The notes: a model not told the origin generated them from the sequence alone. Positions 27,573 through 36,562 are shown, counted from the first letter of the stretch. The stretch: 64,000 nt of DNA from Peribacillus frigoritolerans_B (GCF_044762665.1 NZ_JBIWES010000001.1:558001-622000); one strand, 5' to 3'. Numbers and translations are program-made.

Positions 27573-27714
27573 AAACAATCCCCCTTCAGATCACTTTCGT
27601 TACATGTTTTTACAATTATAACATTTTTATCAATATCCACTCCACCCTGTAAGGCACTTTCTACTATTATATATGCATATCTTTCAGCCAAACACATTGG
27701 AGACATTAAAAAAA

Positions 27715-27736
27715 GGATTCCCTAATTAGGGAATCC
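27715..27736 (-). terminator. Terminator after the Ig-repeat transglycosylase gene
   Basis: GGATTCCC (27715-27722) pairs with GGGAATCC (27729-27736); an A run on the plus strand becomes a T run after the stem on the minus strand. Confidence 0.85.
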
Positions 27737-27744
27737 CTTGCCTT

Positions 27745-29625
27745 CTATTTAACTGTGATTTTCCTTTTTACTTCCGCCTTGTTCTTCGATTTATCCGTAA
27801 CTGTGTAAGTCAATGTATAGGTGCCTTTTTTCTTCGTATTTACAGTCCCTGTTATTTTGATCTTACTTGTTAAAGTTCCATCAAGATTATCTTTTGCGGA
27901 TACACCTGATTTAGGATTGAATGTCGAGTTGTAGGCAATGGTTTTGCTTTTGCCACCGGAAATGACCGGCTTGGTGCTGTCTACCGTAATCTTTCTTGTG
28001 ACTGTCGCAGTATTTTTCGAAGAATCCGCGATTGTATACTTTAAAGTATACGTGCCTTTTTTCTTCGTATTCACAGTCCCTGTTATTTTGATCTTACTTG
28101 TTAAAGTTCCATCAAGATTATCTTTTGCGGATACACCTGATTTAGGATTGAATGTCGAGTTGTAGGCAATGGTTTTGCTTTTGGCACCGGAAATGACCGG
28201 CTTGGTACCATCTATCGTGATCTTTCTTGTGACTGTCGCTGCATTTTTCGATGAATCTGTGACCGTATACTTCAATGTATAGGTCCCCTTTTTCTTCGTA
28301 TTGACTATACCCGTCACTTTGATTTTACTAGTCAAATTGCCATCGGCATTATCCTTGGCACTCACGTTTGTTTTTGGATTGAATGAAGAATTAAGTTTGA
28401 TGGTTTTATTCCCGGCACCTGTAATCACCGGCTTGACTTGATCATAAACGGTTATTTTCCTTGTGGCCTTGGCAACATTCCCTGCCTTGTCAGCTACCGT
28501 ATAAGTCAAATTATAGGTGCCCACTTTCTTGGTATCCACCTTACCTTCCACACGCATGGCACTCGTTAAGTCACCATCTTTATCATCCTTCGCCTTTACG
28601 CCGGTTTTAGGATTGAAAGTAGAGTTGAATGGAATCGATTTACCGGCAGCCCCTGAAATCACAGGCTTATTCGTATCCTTGACAATCGATAGCCGATTGG
28701 AGATGTAAGCTGATGAAACATACCCCTTTATACTCTTGTCTTCCGTTTGTACCGGGTAAAAGACAAATTTATTTCCCTTAGATTCGTGATAGTCAAAATT
28801 CCCTGTGATGATCAATCTTGTATTGGGAGTAACGGTCACTGCACCTGCCGTAGTGCTTATTTCCTTCCTGATATTCGCGCTGGATGTCGTCACCACTTTG
28901 TCTCCTGCCTTGAACCAATAAACAGAGTCATGGGTTTGATCTGTAAGTGTGTATTCAAGGTTTTTAAAGACGATATTTTCAGTGCTGTCCCGATCATATT
29001 GAAAGTCCGTTGTTTTGAATGGATATTTTGCCAGTTTTGTATCATTCAAATAACTTTGGTTTTCTATCTCAGCAAAAACTTCCTCTTGGTAGGCATTCGC
29101 ATTTATTTTCCCGTTTTCCTGGTAAAGAGGACTGTTCACCGGTTTTGTCCCATTGTAAGCCATGACAGGGAAATACCAATTTTCGATGACCCTGCGTCCT
29201 GCACCTTTGATCTTGGGCAAATCCCTTCTTGGATACATGCCATTCAGGACCTCGACGCCTGCCCCGATATTGTAGACTATATCATGTTCCAGCTTTTTCT
29301 GGTCATACCCGCTTTTATTTGTAAGCTGCATTAGACCGATACCGCCATCGTCGGATATAATCGGTTTTCCATCATCATTGAATTGCCTCCAATCCCCGTT
29401 TTCCTGCGTAGCCACCGCTTTTACCACTTCAGGGGGGATTTCAGCCTCTATTGCCGCATTCGTCAGTAAGCAGTTGATCTGCTTATGGGAAGGATTTTCA
29501 TTGGGTTGAATCTCACCGAATGATGAACACTCATTGGTTATTCCAGATTCCGCAAAAGCGTGTCCATTGAACAAACCGAGCGTTAAACAGGTCAGTGCCC
29601 CAACCTTCATTAAAGGTATCTTCAT
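27745..29625 (-). CDS. Secreted lytic transglycosylase-like protein with SH3 and four Ig-like (DUF5011) repeats
   Basis: 626 residues. Residues 1-25 form a signal peptide ending AFA. Residues about 45-150 resemble an SLT/lysozyme-like domain (EIPPEVVKAVATQENGDW with the catalytic-type Glu, GIGLMQLTNKSGYD), which would cleave glycan strands. Residues about 235-315 form an SH3-like wall-binding domain (SSANIRKE ... GYVSSAYIS). Four 77-residue Ig-like repeats follow, each with KPVISG, FNPK, KDxxDGxLTS, TKKxGTYxLxYTV and RKITV. No LPxTG motif or membrane anchor is present, so it is probably released or held non-covalently in the wall. Repeats 3 and 4 are nearly identical in DNA. Confidence 0.85.
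   Translation of the reverse strand: MKIPLMKVGALTCLTLGLFNGHAFAESGITNECSSFGEIQPNENPSHKQINCLLTNAAIEAEIPPEVVKAVATQENGDWRQFNDDGKPIISDDGGIGLMQLTNKSGYDQKKLEHDIVYNIGAGVEVLNGMYPRRDLPKIKGAGRRVIENWYFPVMAYNGTKPVNSPLYQENGKINANAYQEEVFAEIENQSYLNDTKLAKYPFKTTDFQYDRDSTENIVFKNLEYTLTDQTHDSVYWFKAGDKVVTTSSANIRKEISTTAGAVTVTPNTRLIITGNFDYHESKGNKFVFYPVQTEDKSIKGYVSSAYISNRLSIVKDTNKPVISGAAGKSIPFNSTFNPKTGVKAKDDKDGDLTSAMRVEGKVDTKKVGTYNLTYTVADKAGNVAKATRKITVYDQVKPVITGAGNKTIKLNSSFNPKTNVSAKDNADGNLTSKIKVTGIVNTKKKGTYTLKYTVTDSSKNAATVTRKITIDGTKPVISGAKSKTIAYNSTFNPKSGVSAKDNLDGTLTSKIKITGTVNTKKKGTYTLKYTIADSSKNTATVTRKITVDSTKPVISGGKSKTIAYNSTFNPKSGVSAKDNLDGTLTSKIKITGTVNTKKKGTYTLTYTVTDKSKNKAEVKRKITVK
27821..28200 (-). repeat. Near-identical 231-bp tandem repeat coding the last two Ig-like domains
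   Basis: A stretch of about 130 nt starting with GTGCCTTTTTTCTTCGTATT at 27821 recurs at 28052 with very few changes. The 231-bp offset equals 77 codons, one domain. This points to recent duplication or gene conversion and a potential for length variation. Confidence 0.8.
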
Positions 29626-29733
29626 CGATCGAACTCCAGTCTATTTATATTTAAATCTATAATAATAGTAACATGGTAGACTGGTGATTGCAGGTATAAA
29701 AAGGTATATCCCCCTAAAATATCCTTGCAGCAC

Positions 29734-29770
29734 AAAAGGAGCTTACCCGCATTTTCGGGACAGCTCCTTT
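29734..29770 (-). terminator. Terminator after the DUF4064 gene
   Basis: AAAGGAGCT (29735-29743) pairs with AGCTCCTTT (29762-29770), with CCCG/CGGG inside. It is downstream of the minus-strand gene. Confidence 0.8.
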
Positions 29771-29801
29771 GTTTTCAAATCACGCTATGTATGGTGCAGG
29801 A

Positions 29802-30212
29802 TCATACGATCACTTCCACCGTTTCCCTCGGCTTCCTTACAAGGCACATGATACCCGGTATGATGAAGAAGATAAGCGGCCAAACATGAAAGATCGTCAG
29901 AATGCCCGTAATGATCAATAAGATTCCGGCTCCCTTCGCTTTGCCGCCTTTTAATAGAAAGATAGCGATCAAACCGCCTGCCAAGGCAATGAACAGCGAT
30001 ATGATCCCCGCCCATAGTATGCCCATGAACAACTTGATTGACATATCTACCTCAGACGAGGAAAACTCAGAATCTGTCATTAATGAGTAGTCCATCATTT
30101 CTTTCAAATCGATACTATTGAGATAAACGGCCGTCATGATCGTGACGATTAAAAAAATCGCTGCGATACCCACGCCTATGATACTTAAAACGAATTCCCA
30201 TGTCCGTTTCAT
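29802..30212 (-). CDS. DUF4064 family membrane protein
   Basis: 136-residue protein with about four membrane helices: an N-terminal helix (FVLSIIGVGIAAIFLIV), a periplasmic-side loop rich in acidic residues, then three close helices with a Gly-rich KGGKAKGAG link. The layout matches DUF4064 proteins of Bacillus; function unknown. The binding site upstream (GGAGG in CAGGGAGGCG) supports the start. Confidence 0.72.
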   Translation of the reverse strand: MKRTWEFVLSIIGVGIAAIFLIVTIMTAVYLNSIDLKEMMDYSLMTDSEFSSSEVDMSIKLFMGILWAGIISLFIALAGGLIAIFLLKGGKAKGAGILLIITGILTIFHVWPLIFFIIPGIMCLVRKPRETVEVIV

Positions 30213-30349
30213 TTGCTTCGCCTCCCTGGAAAAGTCACGTATATATAATACCCAATCTGTGAAGGAATAAAAGACTTTTATTCCTTACTGTCCATTTGGT
30301 GAAGTCATCCAAATCCATTTAACATCCATCCCTGCCTTAATACCCGCCT

Positions 30350-30523
30350 TCATTTATCCTTCTTTTTCAATCGTTCATTTAATTCATCTCTTTTATTTTC
30401 CAGGTTATTCATTTTTGTCATGTGCTTTATAAAGAAACGGACCGCCTTCACAACCATTACGAATAACAGAACAAGTAGGGCAAGGTAGAATAATTGCCAT
30501 AAAATATCGCCAATATTAAACAT
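30350..30523 (-). CDS. Small single-helix membrane protein (DUF4083-like), 57 residues
   Basis: An easily missed small gene. ATG at 30523 is preceded by AGGGGGTGA, 5 nt away. The product begins MFNIGDILWQLFYLALLVLL, a single membrane helix, followed by a basic amphipathic coiled-coil tail (MTKMNNLENKRDELNERL) and a stop at 30350. This layout resembles DUF4083 proteins of Bacillus; function unknown. It follows the DUF4064 gene and may be independently transcribed. Confidence 0.75.
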   Translation of the reverse strand: MFNIGDILWQLFYLALLVLLFVMVVKAVRFFIKHMTKMNNLENKRDELNERLKKKDK

Positions 30524-30721
30524 GAAGTCACCCCCTATCTTTGAATGTTAAACATCCATTCCGGCCAATAAAAGCAGTAAGTTGAGTGCTTTTCGTACTT
30601 TCCGCGATGTCCCGTAATTAAATGATAACACGATAGGCCATAACACTGAACGCCAACAACATTTATAAGAGTTGAATAACAAAGCCCCCCCAAAGGAAAT
30701 AGACCCTGTTTTTATCAGAGC

Positions 30722-32170
30722 CTAATAAACATTCCTATTCACGATCAAATCCACCAATTGTTCGACAGACGGTTCTTTCGGCATCATATCAGATGTAAAT
30801 CCATAGTCTTTAAGTCTATTGCCGGTACTTTCCCCGATCACCCCGATGGAGGCTTGATTTAGCAGCCCTTCAACATCCACGTCTGCCCTGTTCCCATATT
30901 GCATCAGCATATCAACTGAATGCCGATTCGAAAATAGTGCCGTTCCGACAGCTTTCCCGTCCAGCATTCTCGGAAAGATTTCAAGGAATCTTTCATCGAC
31001 AAATTTATCGATAGATTGTATATAGTCTCCGTCCCCATGTGCCGGATCTCTTTGATCTCTGTTTCGATCTCCAACAACCAACAATGTTCCGGCTTCCGAC
31101 ATCTCGGATTTGAGCTCGGCCGTCAGACCCCGTTGCTGTAAAGCCTTTTTCGATTTCCTTGATAACACATATAGTTTAGAAGAAATCCGGCGGAAATCAA
31201 TTGCATGTTCAGTGAGTGAATCCAAGAATCCATGGACACTTTCAGGCGAGGTGAAGAGAATTCGATCATACGAAAGAAAAGCGAGCAGCTGACTTTCTTC
31301 TATCTTCATTTTTGCCGCATTCCATTTAGGAAACTCGATGACTTCGCCGCCAAGTTCATGCAGGGCTTCCGCCAAGGAACTCTTTGCCGTCCCCGTTCGG
31401 GCCACTAAAAACCGTTGTCCATATAGCGGCTTCTTTTCGAACCATTGCAGTTTTCCCCTTAGGGAAATGATATCCCCGACCAAGGTGATCGCAGGATTGC
31501 CTAGCGACCTTTCACTTACCCGTTCGACAATATCATCCAAGGTCCCCTCGACACTTTCCTGTCTTCCATAAGTGCCCCATTGAATGACCAGTGCCGGCGT
31601 GTTGCCCGGCTTTCCATGATTGATCAAATTTTCGCGGATATATGGAAGGTTGGCCACCCCCATATAAAAGGCAACCGTATCTATACTTTTAACAAGCCCG
31701 TTCCAATCTATATCCTTCTTCGTTTGGTCATGGCCCGTCACCATTGCAAAGGAACGTCCGTAATCCCGATGCGTGACGGGGACTCCTGCGTACATGGATG
31801 CAGCAATGCTGGAAGTAACCCCCGGAATGACTTCGAATGGGATTCCCTCATCTTTCAACGATTCCGCTTCTTCCCCGACTCTTCCAAAGACGGCAGGATC
31901 ACCGCCTTTCAAACGGACAACCCGATGCCCTGCCAGTGCTTTGGAAACAAGCAGCTCATTGATTTCCCCTTGGCTGATGCCAGTAGTATAAGGTGTCTTG
32001 CCACAATATATCAATTCACAATCGAAGGTGGCAGCCTCCAACAGCTTGGGATTTAGCAATCTATCATATAAAATGACGTCCGCTTTTTCAATCGCTTTTT
32101 GACCTTTTACGGTAATCAGGCCTACATCACCCGGACCTGCACCAACAAAATAGACCTTGCCCTTGGTCAT
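30722..32170 (-). CDS. Fused uroporphyrinogen-III C-methyltransferase / uroporphyrinogen-III synthase-like protein
   Basis: 482 residues with two domains. Residues 1-245 are SUMT (CobA), which methylates uroporphyrinogen III to precorrin-2 for siroheme: VYFVGAGPGDVGLITVKG, YDRLLNPKLL, RLKGGDPAVFGR, VIPGVTSSIA and PVTHRDYG are seen. Residues 250-478 form a HemD-like domain (FTSPESVHGFLDSL, IGVIGESTGNRLKDYG). A second stand-alone HemD-like gene lies 13 nt upstream, so the operon has two HemD modules. The likely purpose is siroheme for nitrite or sulfite reductase, not encoded nearby. Confidence 0.9.
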   Translation of the reverse strand: MTKGKVYFVGAGPGDVGLITVKGQKAIEKADVILYDRLLNPKLLEAATFDCELIYCGKTPYTTGISQGEINELLVSKALAGHRVVRLKGGDPAVFGRVGEEAESLKDEGIPFEVIPGVTSSIAASMYAGVPVTHRDYGRSFAMVTGHDQTKKDIDWNGLVKSIDTVAFYMGVANLPYIRENLINHGKPGNTPALVIQWGTYGRQESVEGTLDDIVERVSERSLGNPAITLVGDIISLRGKLQWFEKKPLYGQRFLVARTGTAKSSLAEALHELGGEVIEFPKWNAAKMKIEESQLLAFLSYDRILFTSPESVHGFLDSLTEHAIDFRRISSKLYVLSRKSKKALQQRGLTAELKSEMSEAGTLLVVGDRNRDQRDPAHGDGDYIQSIDKFVDERFLEIFPRMLDGKAVGTALFSNRHSVDMLMQYGNRADVDVEGLLNQASIGVIGESTGNRLKDYGFTSDMMPKEPSVEQLVDLIVNRNVY

Positions 32171-32183
32171 GCCGCACTCACCC

Positions 32184-32999
32184 CTATCTGCTTGCTATTC
32201 CCTGATAATATTTCACCAGCTCCACCATTGCACTGCCCATCCGTTGATCTTCAGGATAAATGACCCGCTCGATCCCTTCATCGATCACCACCTGCGCCGT
32301 TACCTTTCCGACCGCAAGAGCGATTACATCTGATGCAAACAGGCCGATTATCTTATCTTCCACACCTTGTTCACGGACAAATTTCATTAAATTTCGCGGC
32401 TGTGGTGCACTCGTGAACACAACCGAATCGATTTTGCCTTCAAGGATTTCTTGGATCAGCTGCTGCATCGTTTCTTTTTCAGGCGGAATATGTTCATATG
32501 GCAGGATTTCTTTATGTTCCACTTTTTGTTCATCCAACCAGTTCATCAAAAGAGGCGCCGGATCGCCGTGAAGCTGCAAAGCGACCTTTACACCTCCTGG
32601 CAGATGGCCTTCCAGATTGCGAACAAGCCCTGCCGTACTGCCATCATCATCACGGATTAATGGCTGCAGACCAAGCTTTTTCAGCATATTCACCGTTTTA
32701 TAGCCCCTAGCTGCAATTTTCATAGACTGCAAGGCCTCTATGAAACGATCTCCCGCTTCCATCTTCACTGCCGTTTTATATAATAATTCCGTCCCCACTC
32801 CCGTCGTGAGAATGATCCAATCAAACTCCCCAGCCATCAACCGGGTGACATCCTCTTCCAAATGGGAATCATCAAGGAAAACCGTCCCCTGAGCCGGGCG
32901 AACGACCGGGACTCCCCCAAGATTTTGAACGATTTTACTAAGTTCTTCCGTCTTCCGCGCCCCCAATAAAGCAACGGTCCTGCCATTAAGCTTACTCAT
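32184..32999 (-). CDS. Uroporphyrinogen-III synthase family protein
   Basis: 271-residue HemD-like enzyme, expected to cyclise hydroxymethylbilane with ring-D inversion. ATG at 32999 follows TAGGAGGG, starting MSKLNGRTVALLGARKTEEL. Seen: FDWIILTTGVGTELL, ARGYKTVNMLKKLGL and FTSAPQPRNLMKFV, which match the bilobal HemD fold. It precedes the SUMT-HemD fusion by 184 bp-free spacing of only 13 nt, so the two are co-transcribed. Whether it supplies general heme precursors or only siroheme is unclear, because the main hemD is normally with hemC elsewhere. Confidence 0.85.
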   Translation of the reverse strand: MSKLNGRTVALLGARKTEELSKIVQNLGGVPVVRPAQGTVFLDDSHLEEDVTRLMAGEFDWIILTTGVGTELLYKTAVKMEAGDRFIEALQSMKIAARGYKTVNMLKKLGLQPLIRDDDGSTAGLVRNLEGHLPGGVKVALQLHGDPAPLLMNWLDEQKVEHKEILPYEHIPPEKETMQQLIQEILEGKIDSVVFTSAPQPRNLMKFVREQGVEDKIIGLFASDVIALAVGKVTAQVVIDEGIERVIYPEDQRMGSAMVELVKYYQGIASR

Positions 33000-33176
33000 C
33001 CATGTCCCTCCTATATGTACATTCAATTAAATCCATCTCACCCATTATACAAATTTTCAGTCTTCGAAACTATAAAAAACGGATTCCATATCAAAATCAA
33101 TGCTTTTTCTTTCTTTTATCTTATATAAATTCAGTAGAAGGATGGATTAGCAGCGCTTTGCTTTTTATAAGTCCCA

Positions 33177-33460
33177 CCCTCGTGGAGCAAATACTCGTGA
33201 GTTTTGGGCCGTTACTCGTGAGTTTGGATCAAATACTCGTGAGTTTTGGGCTGTTACTCGTGAGTTTGGAGCAAATACTCGTGAGTTTCGGGCTTTTACT
33301 CGTGAGTTTGGAGCAAATACTCGTGAGTTTCGGGCTTTTACTCGTGAGTTTGGAGCAAATACTCGTGAGTTTTGGGCTGTTACTCGTGAGTTTGGAGCAA
33401 ATACTCGTGAGTTTTGGGCTGTTACTCGTGAGTTTGGAGCAAATACTCGTGAGTTTCCAG
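33177..33460 (+). repeat. 21-bp minisatellite, 13 units of ACTCGTGAG type
   Basis: ACTCGTGAGTTT occurs 13 times exactly 21 nt apart, first at 33193 and last at 33445, with a truncated unit before. Two unit types alternate, one continuing YGGGCTKTT, the other GGAGCAAAT, giving a 42-bp higher-order period. It lies between the HemD gene and the next minus-strand gene. Open frames across it (7-residue periodicity such as NSRVFAP) are by-products of the 21-nt period. Confidence 0.95.
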
Positions 33461-33558
33461 AAAAGCAAAACATGGCCTGCTTCAATTCCCTCATCTTACC
33501 TTTTCCAGTCAGTAAAAAAAGCTGCCATCAGGACAGCGATTTTCACGATTTAACTTTG

Positions 33559-33825
33559 TTAATTCTTGTTTATCGCCCTTTGGGCAATATGCTCCTGTTC
33601 TTTTTTTACAAAAACATCATATTGAGTGGTTTCATGGCGATTATGAAAGTTATCAGTGCCTAAATTCATAGGCGTTTTGAATTGAATCCCTTCCCTTTCC
33701 AATTTCGCAACGACCTTAAAATAATTTTCATTCCCGAATGCTGTATAAATACATGTCCAATATTTATAGGATATTAGTTTGGCAATTACTATGCATGCAA
33801 TCACGAAGAATAGTATTCCAATCAT
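33559..33825 (-). CDS. Small membrane protein, function unknown
   Basis: 88-residue protein with one N-terminal membrane helix (MIGILFFVIACIVIAKLI) and a short cytoplasmic domain containing FGNENYFKVVAKLEREGIQF and YDVFVKKEQEHIAQ, which resembles small DUF2007-type domains. ATG at 33825 follows AAAAGGTG. Family not certain. Confidence 0.65.
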   Translation of the reverse strand: MIGILFFVIACIVIAKLISYKYWTCIYTAFGNENYFKVVAKLEREGIQFKTPMNLGTDNFHNRHETTQYDVFVKKEQEHIAQRAINKN

Positions 33826-33926
33826 TATATACACCTTTTAGCTCCCTTTCAGTTCGGACTTTTTCGAAAATCCCTCCTGTACACTATATTCTTTGTCATA
33901 CATGACATTTCCTTTTTAAGTAAAAA

Positions 33927-33953
33927 AAGGAGACCCCGGTTTCGGGCCTCCTT
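33927..33953 (-). terminator. Terminator after the DsbA-family gene
   Basis: AAGGA (33927-33931) pairs with TCCTT (33949-33953), with a CCCG/CGGG inner stem. T-rich DNA follows on the minus strand. Confidence 0.75.
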
Positions 33954-33966
33954 CTTCATATCTTCA

Positions 33967-34677
33967 TTATTCTTCCGTCACGTTACAAGAACCGTCCGTA
34001 CAAGCGCCGCCTGTTGCTGGATCATTCACGATCGTAAGCGGATTTTCCTCAGCCCATACTTTTTTTAGCGTATCGAGGAACGCTTCTGTTGGCTGGGCGC
34101 CGGAGATTCCATACTTGCGGTTAATGACGAAGAATGGAACACCTGTAATACCAAGCAGGCTTCCTTCTTGCTCATTTCCCCTAACCTCTGCCGTGAATGC
34201 CGTTCCTGCCAGCATGGACTCCGTCTCGGACTTTTCAAGGCCAACCTCTTCAGCCAAACTAGCCAATGTAGCGTGATCGCCAATATGTTTGCCTTCCGTA
34301 AAGTAAGCTTTAAATAGACGTTCATTCATTTCTTTCTCTTTACCTTTTGATTCAGCAAAGTGCATCAGGCGGTGGGCATCGAACGAATTCGTTAAGACCA
34401 CTTTGTCCAAATGATAATCGAGTCCCAATTCTTTAGCCTGTTGAGTCAGGTTTTGGCTGTTCGCTTCCACCTGCGCTTGAGACATTCCGTATTTCTTGGC
34501 CAGCATTTCATTTTGCGTCATGTTGATATCCCGCTCAGCCTCTGGGTTCAACTCGAAACTGCGAAATGAAACCTCTACCTGATCTTTATTTTCAAACTGC
34601 TTTAACGCCTCTTCGAATCGACGCTTTCCTATATAACAGAACGGACATTGATAATCCGACCAAATTTCCACCTTCAT
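33967..34677 (-). CDS. DsbA family oxidoreductase (FrnE type)
   Basis: 236-residue cytoplasmic thioredoxin-fold protein. Seen: SDYQCPFCYIGKRRFE (CxxC, Cys-Pro-Phe-Cys), the helical insertion domain, and cis-Pro ITGVPFFVINRKYGISGAQP, all typical of FrnE. There is no signal peptide. The C-terminal tail GGACTDGSCN adds two Cys that could form a second redox centre. ATG at 34677 follows AAGGAGG. It lies 74 nt below an Rrf2-type regulator on the same strand, which may control it. Confidence 0.9.
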   Translation of the reverse strand: MKVEIWSDYQCPFCYIGKRRFEEALKQFENKDQVEVSFRSFELNPEAERDINMTQNEMLAKKYGMSQAQVEANSQNLTQQAKELGLDYHLDKVVLTNSFDAHRLMHFAESKGKEKEMNERLFKAYFTEGKHIGDHATLASLAEEVGLEKSETESMLAGTAFTAEVRGNEQEGSLLGITGVPFFVINRKYGISGAQPTEAFLDTLKKVWAEENPLTIVNDPATGGACTDGSCNVTEE

Positions 34678-34751
34678 GTAAATACCTCCTTATTTCAAAT
34701 GCAATCACATTAAGCACATTATATAATCCTGGGTATCCTCTTGCAAGGATA

Positions 34752-35207
34752 TTACCCCAGACACTCATTTTCAAAATTGGTGAAGTCGACTTTTTTCATG
34801 AATTCTTCCAATGTATAGCCCTTTAGCAGGCGCAATGTTTCCTTTTCGGCTTCGTTCATGATCTCCTCCAAAGCCGTATCCAGCTGTTTCCCGACCTCAC
34901 CGCATTCGCTCGTTTCCATACAAACAAGACATTCCGGCCGTACCGCTTGATACACATCCGCCAAAGTAAGCTGAAATGCAGGCACCTTCAAACTATAACC
35001 GCCTTCCCGTCCTTCCTTTGTTTCGACAATTCCCGCAGCTGCAAGCTGTGCCATCACCCTTCTTAAAAAAGTGGCGTGTGACTTCACCTTTAAGGCGATT
35101 GCCGAACTTGTCAGGAGCTTTTCGCTTTGTGCGAGCCAAACCAGAGAGTGAATGGCAATAGCAAACCGCGGCGGTCCAATTTGATTGTTTCGATTACCTG
35201 AAGACAA
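34752..35207 (-). CDS. Rrf2 family transcriptional regulator (YwnA-like)
   Basis: 151-residue winged-helix repressor-like protein. Seen: FAIAIHSLVWLAQSEKLLTSSAIA and the wing EGREGGYSLKVP. Three cysteines in ECLVCMETSEC, at the place where Rrf2 proteins carry Fe-S or redox cysteines, suggest thiol sensing. TTG at 35207 follows AGGGGGGAT. It is divergent from an EamA transporter (135 nt apart) and upstream of the FrnE-like gene; regulation of both is plausible. Confidence 0.87.
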   Translation of the reverse strand: MSSGNRNNQIGPPRFAIAIHSLVWLAQSEKLLTSSAIALKVKSHATFLRRVMAQLAAAGIVETKEGREGGYSLKVPAFQLTLADVYQAVRPECLVCMETSECGEVGKQLDTALEEIMNEAEKETLRLLKGYTLEEFMKKVDFTNFENECLG

Positions 35208-35341
35208 GATTATCCCCCCTTACACCCTTCCATGGTAAGGCCATTATACTATGTTACGTGCTCCCGAACAAATGGCCCCTTTGACTTAATCGGTACAATC
35301 ATATAGTCTGAATAGTAAATCTTTATTTCAGGAGAACTTCC

Positions 35342-36241
35342 ATGAAGGAAAAATCCCCCTATTTACTCGTCATCCTTGGTGCAATGCTGTGGGGAACGAC
35401 CGGAACAGCCCAGTCATTCGCCCCCGATGGAGCCCATCCCATTGCAATAGGTGCAGTCCGCCTGGCAGTTGGCGGGGCCGCTTTATTGCTCATTGCAATC
35501 TGGCAAAAAAAATTAACGCGGTACAACTGGCCAATGAAAGAAACCATCTTTGCCACGTTAGGCATGGCCTGTTACCAGCCGCTATTTTTCATGGCTGTCA
35601 GCATGACCGGAATTGCCATCGGCACCATCATTACACTTAGTAGCGCCCCCATCATCGCCGGATTCCTTGAATGGCTGTTCAGTAAAAAACGGCCATCAAC
35701 AAGCTGGTGGATTGCCACAGGTTTATCGATTGCCGGATGTTTACTGCTTTTTTCCAACCAAGGCTCAGTTACCATCGATCCAGTAGGTGCGCTGCTTGCG
35801 CTGGGGGCTGGAGCTTCTTTTACGGTATACACACTGGTCAGTAAAAGAATCCTGGATAAGCAACCTCCAGAAGCAACTGCCGCTGTCATCTTCAGTTTTA
35901 GCGCCCTTCTGTTGGCACCCGCTTTATTCATACTCGATATCAGCTGGACCGGTACAATGAATGGGCTGGCCGTCAGCCTTCACCTTGGACTTCTTGCTAC
36001 AGCCGCCGCCTACTTATTTTTTAATAAAGGGCTATTATCCGTTCCCTCATCAACAGCGGTTTCGCTATCACTCGCAGAGCCGCTGACAGCCGCTCTTCTC
36101 GGTGTCTTCCTTGTCGGGGAGAGCTTGGCCCCCATGTCATGGATCGGGGTCGGATTACTCTTATGCGGAATCATCTCTTTGACGATTTCGCCAGGACAAC
36201 GAAAAAGTCCTACATTGATGAACCATGAGCTGTCAAAGTAA
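35342..36241 (+). CDS. EamA/DMT family transporter
   Basis: 299-residue membrane protein with ten predicted helices in two EamA halves: LGAMLWGTTGTAQSF opens the first, VGALLALGAGASFTVYTLVSKR opens the second, and SLAEPLTAALLGVFLVGE is the conserved C-terminal helix. It probably exports a metabolite or amino acid; the substrate is unknown. ATG at 35342 follows CAGGAGAA. Divergent from the Rrf2 regulator. Confidence 0.88.
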   Translation: MKEKSPYLLVILGAMLWGTTGTAQSFAPDGAHPIAIGAVRLAVGGAALLLIAIWQKKLTRYNWPMKETIFATLGMACYQPLFFMAVSMTGIAIGTIITLSSAPIIAGFLEWLFSKKRPSTSWWIATGLSIAGCLLLFSNQGSVTIDPVGALLALGAGASFTVYTLVSKRILDKQPPEATAAVIFSFSALLLAPALFILDISWTGTMNGLAVSLHLGLLATAAAYLFFNKGLLSVPSSTAVSLSLAEPLTAALLGVFLVGESLAPMSWIGVGLLLCGIISLTISPGQRKSPTLMNHELSK

Positions 36242-36242
36242 A

Positions 36243-36269
36243 AAAAGCCAGGCTATTTTCCTGGCTTTT
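36243..36269 (+). terminator. Terminator after the EamA gene
   Basis: AAAAGCCAGG (36243-36252) pairs perfectly with CCTGGCTTTT (36260-36269), with T residues after. Confidence 0.88.
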
Positions 36270-36529
36270 TTCAACTTTCCTTACGAATGAATCAACTTCT
36301 CCGTCCTGTTCTTTATCCCCTATAGTATGAATAACAGAGAACCAGGTGCCCATCAAATCAATGTATGCCTTCAATATGAATTTGAAGAGAATTCCCGCCG
36401 CCAACGTTTTCTGCCATTCGGCGGTGTAAAACACAAGCGGAATGTGATCTTATGAGGGGATATATGGCTCTAAGGCCTTTTTACATGAAAAGGATGCCTT
36501 CGCACTGGCAATTTACCTCTTTCGGCACC

Positions 36530-36562
36530 AAAACCCGGCAACACTTCCTTTTGCCGGGTTTT
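36530..36562 (-). terminator. Terminator after the TIGR03943 gene
   Basis: AAAACCCGGCA (36530-36540) pairs with TGCCGGGTTTT (36552-36562). Confidence 0.85.

Noticed and set aside
33177..33460. CRISPR array
   Set aside because: The conserved box is only about 12 nt and the spacers are not unique but alternate between two sequences; no cas genes are nearby.
33165..33494. Repetitive NSRVFAPNSRV-type protein on the minus strand
   Set aside because: The 21-nt period keeps all frames free of stops; several frames on both strands are equally open, so it is a by-product of the minisatellite.
36210..36434. 74-residue minus-strand frame after the EamA gene
   Set aside because: It passes through the EamA terminator and the end of the EamA gene and has no ribosome site.
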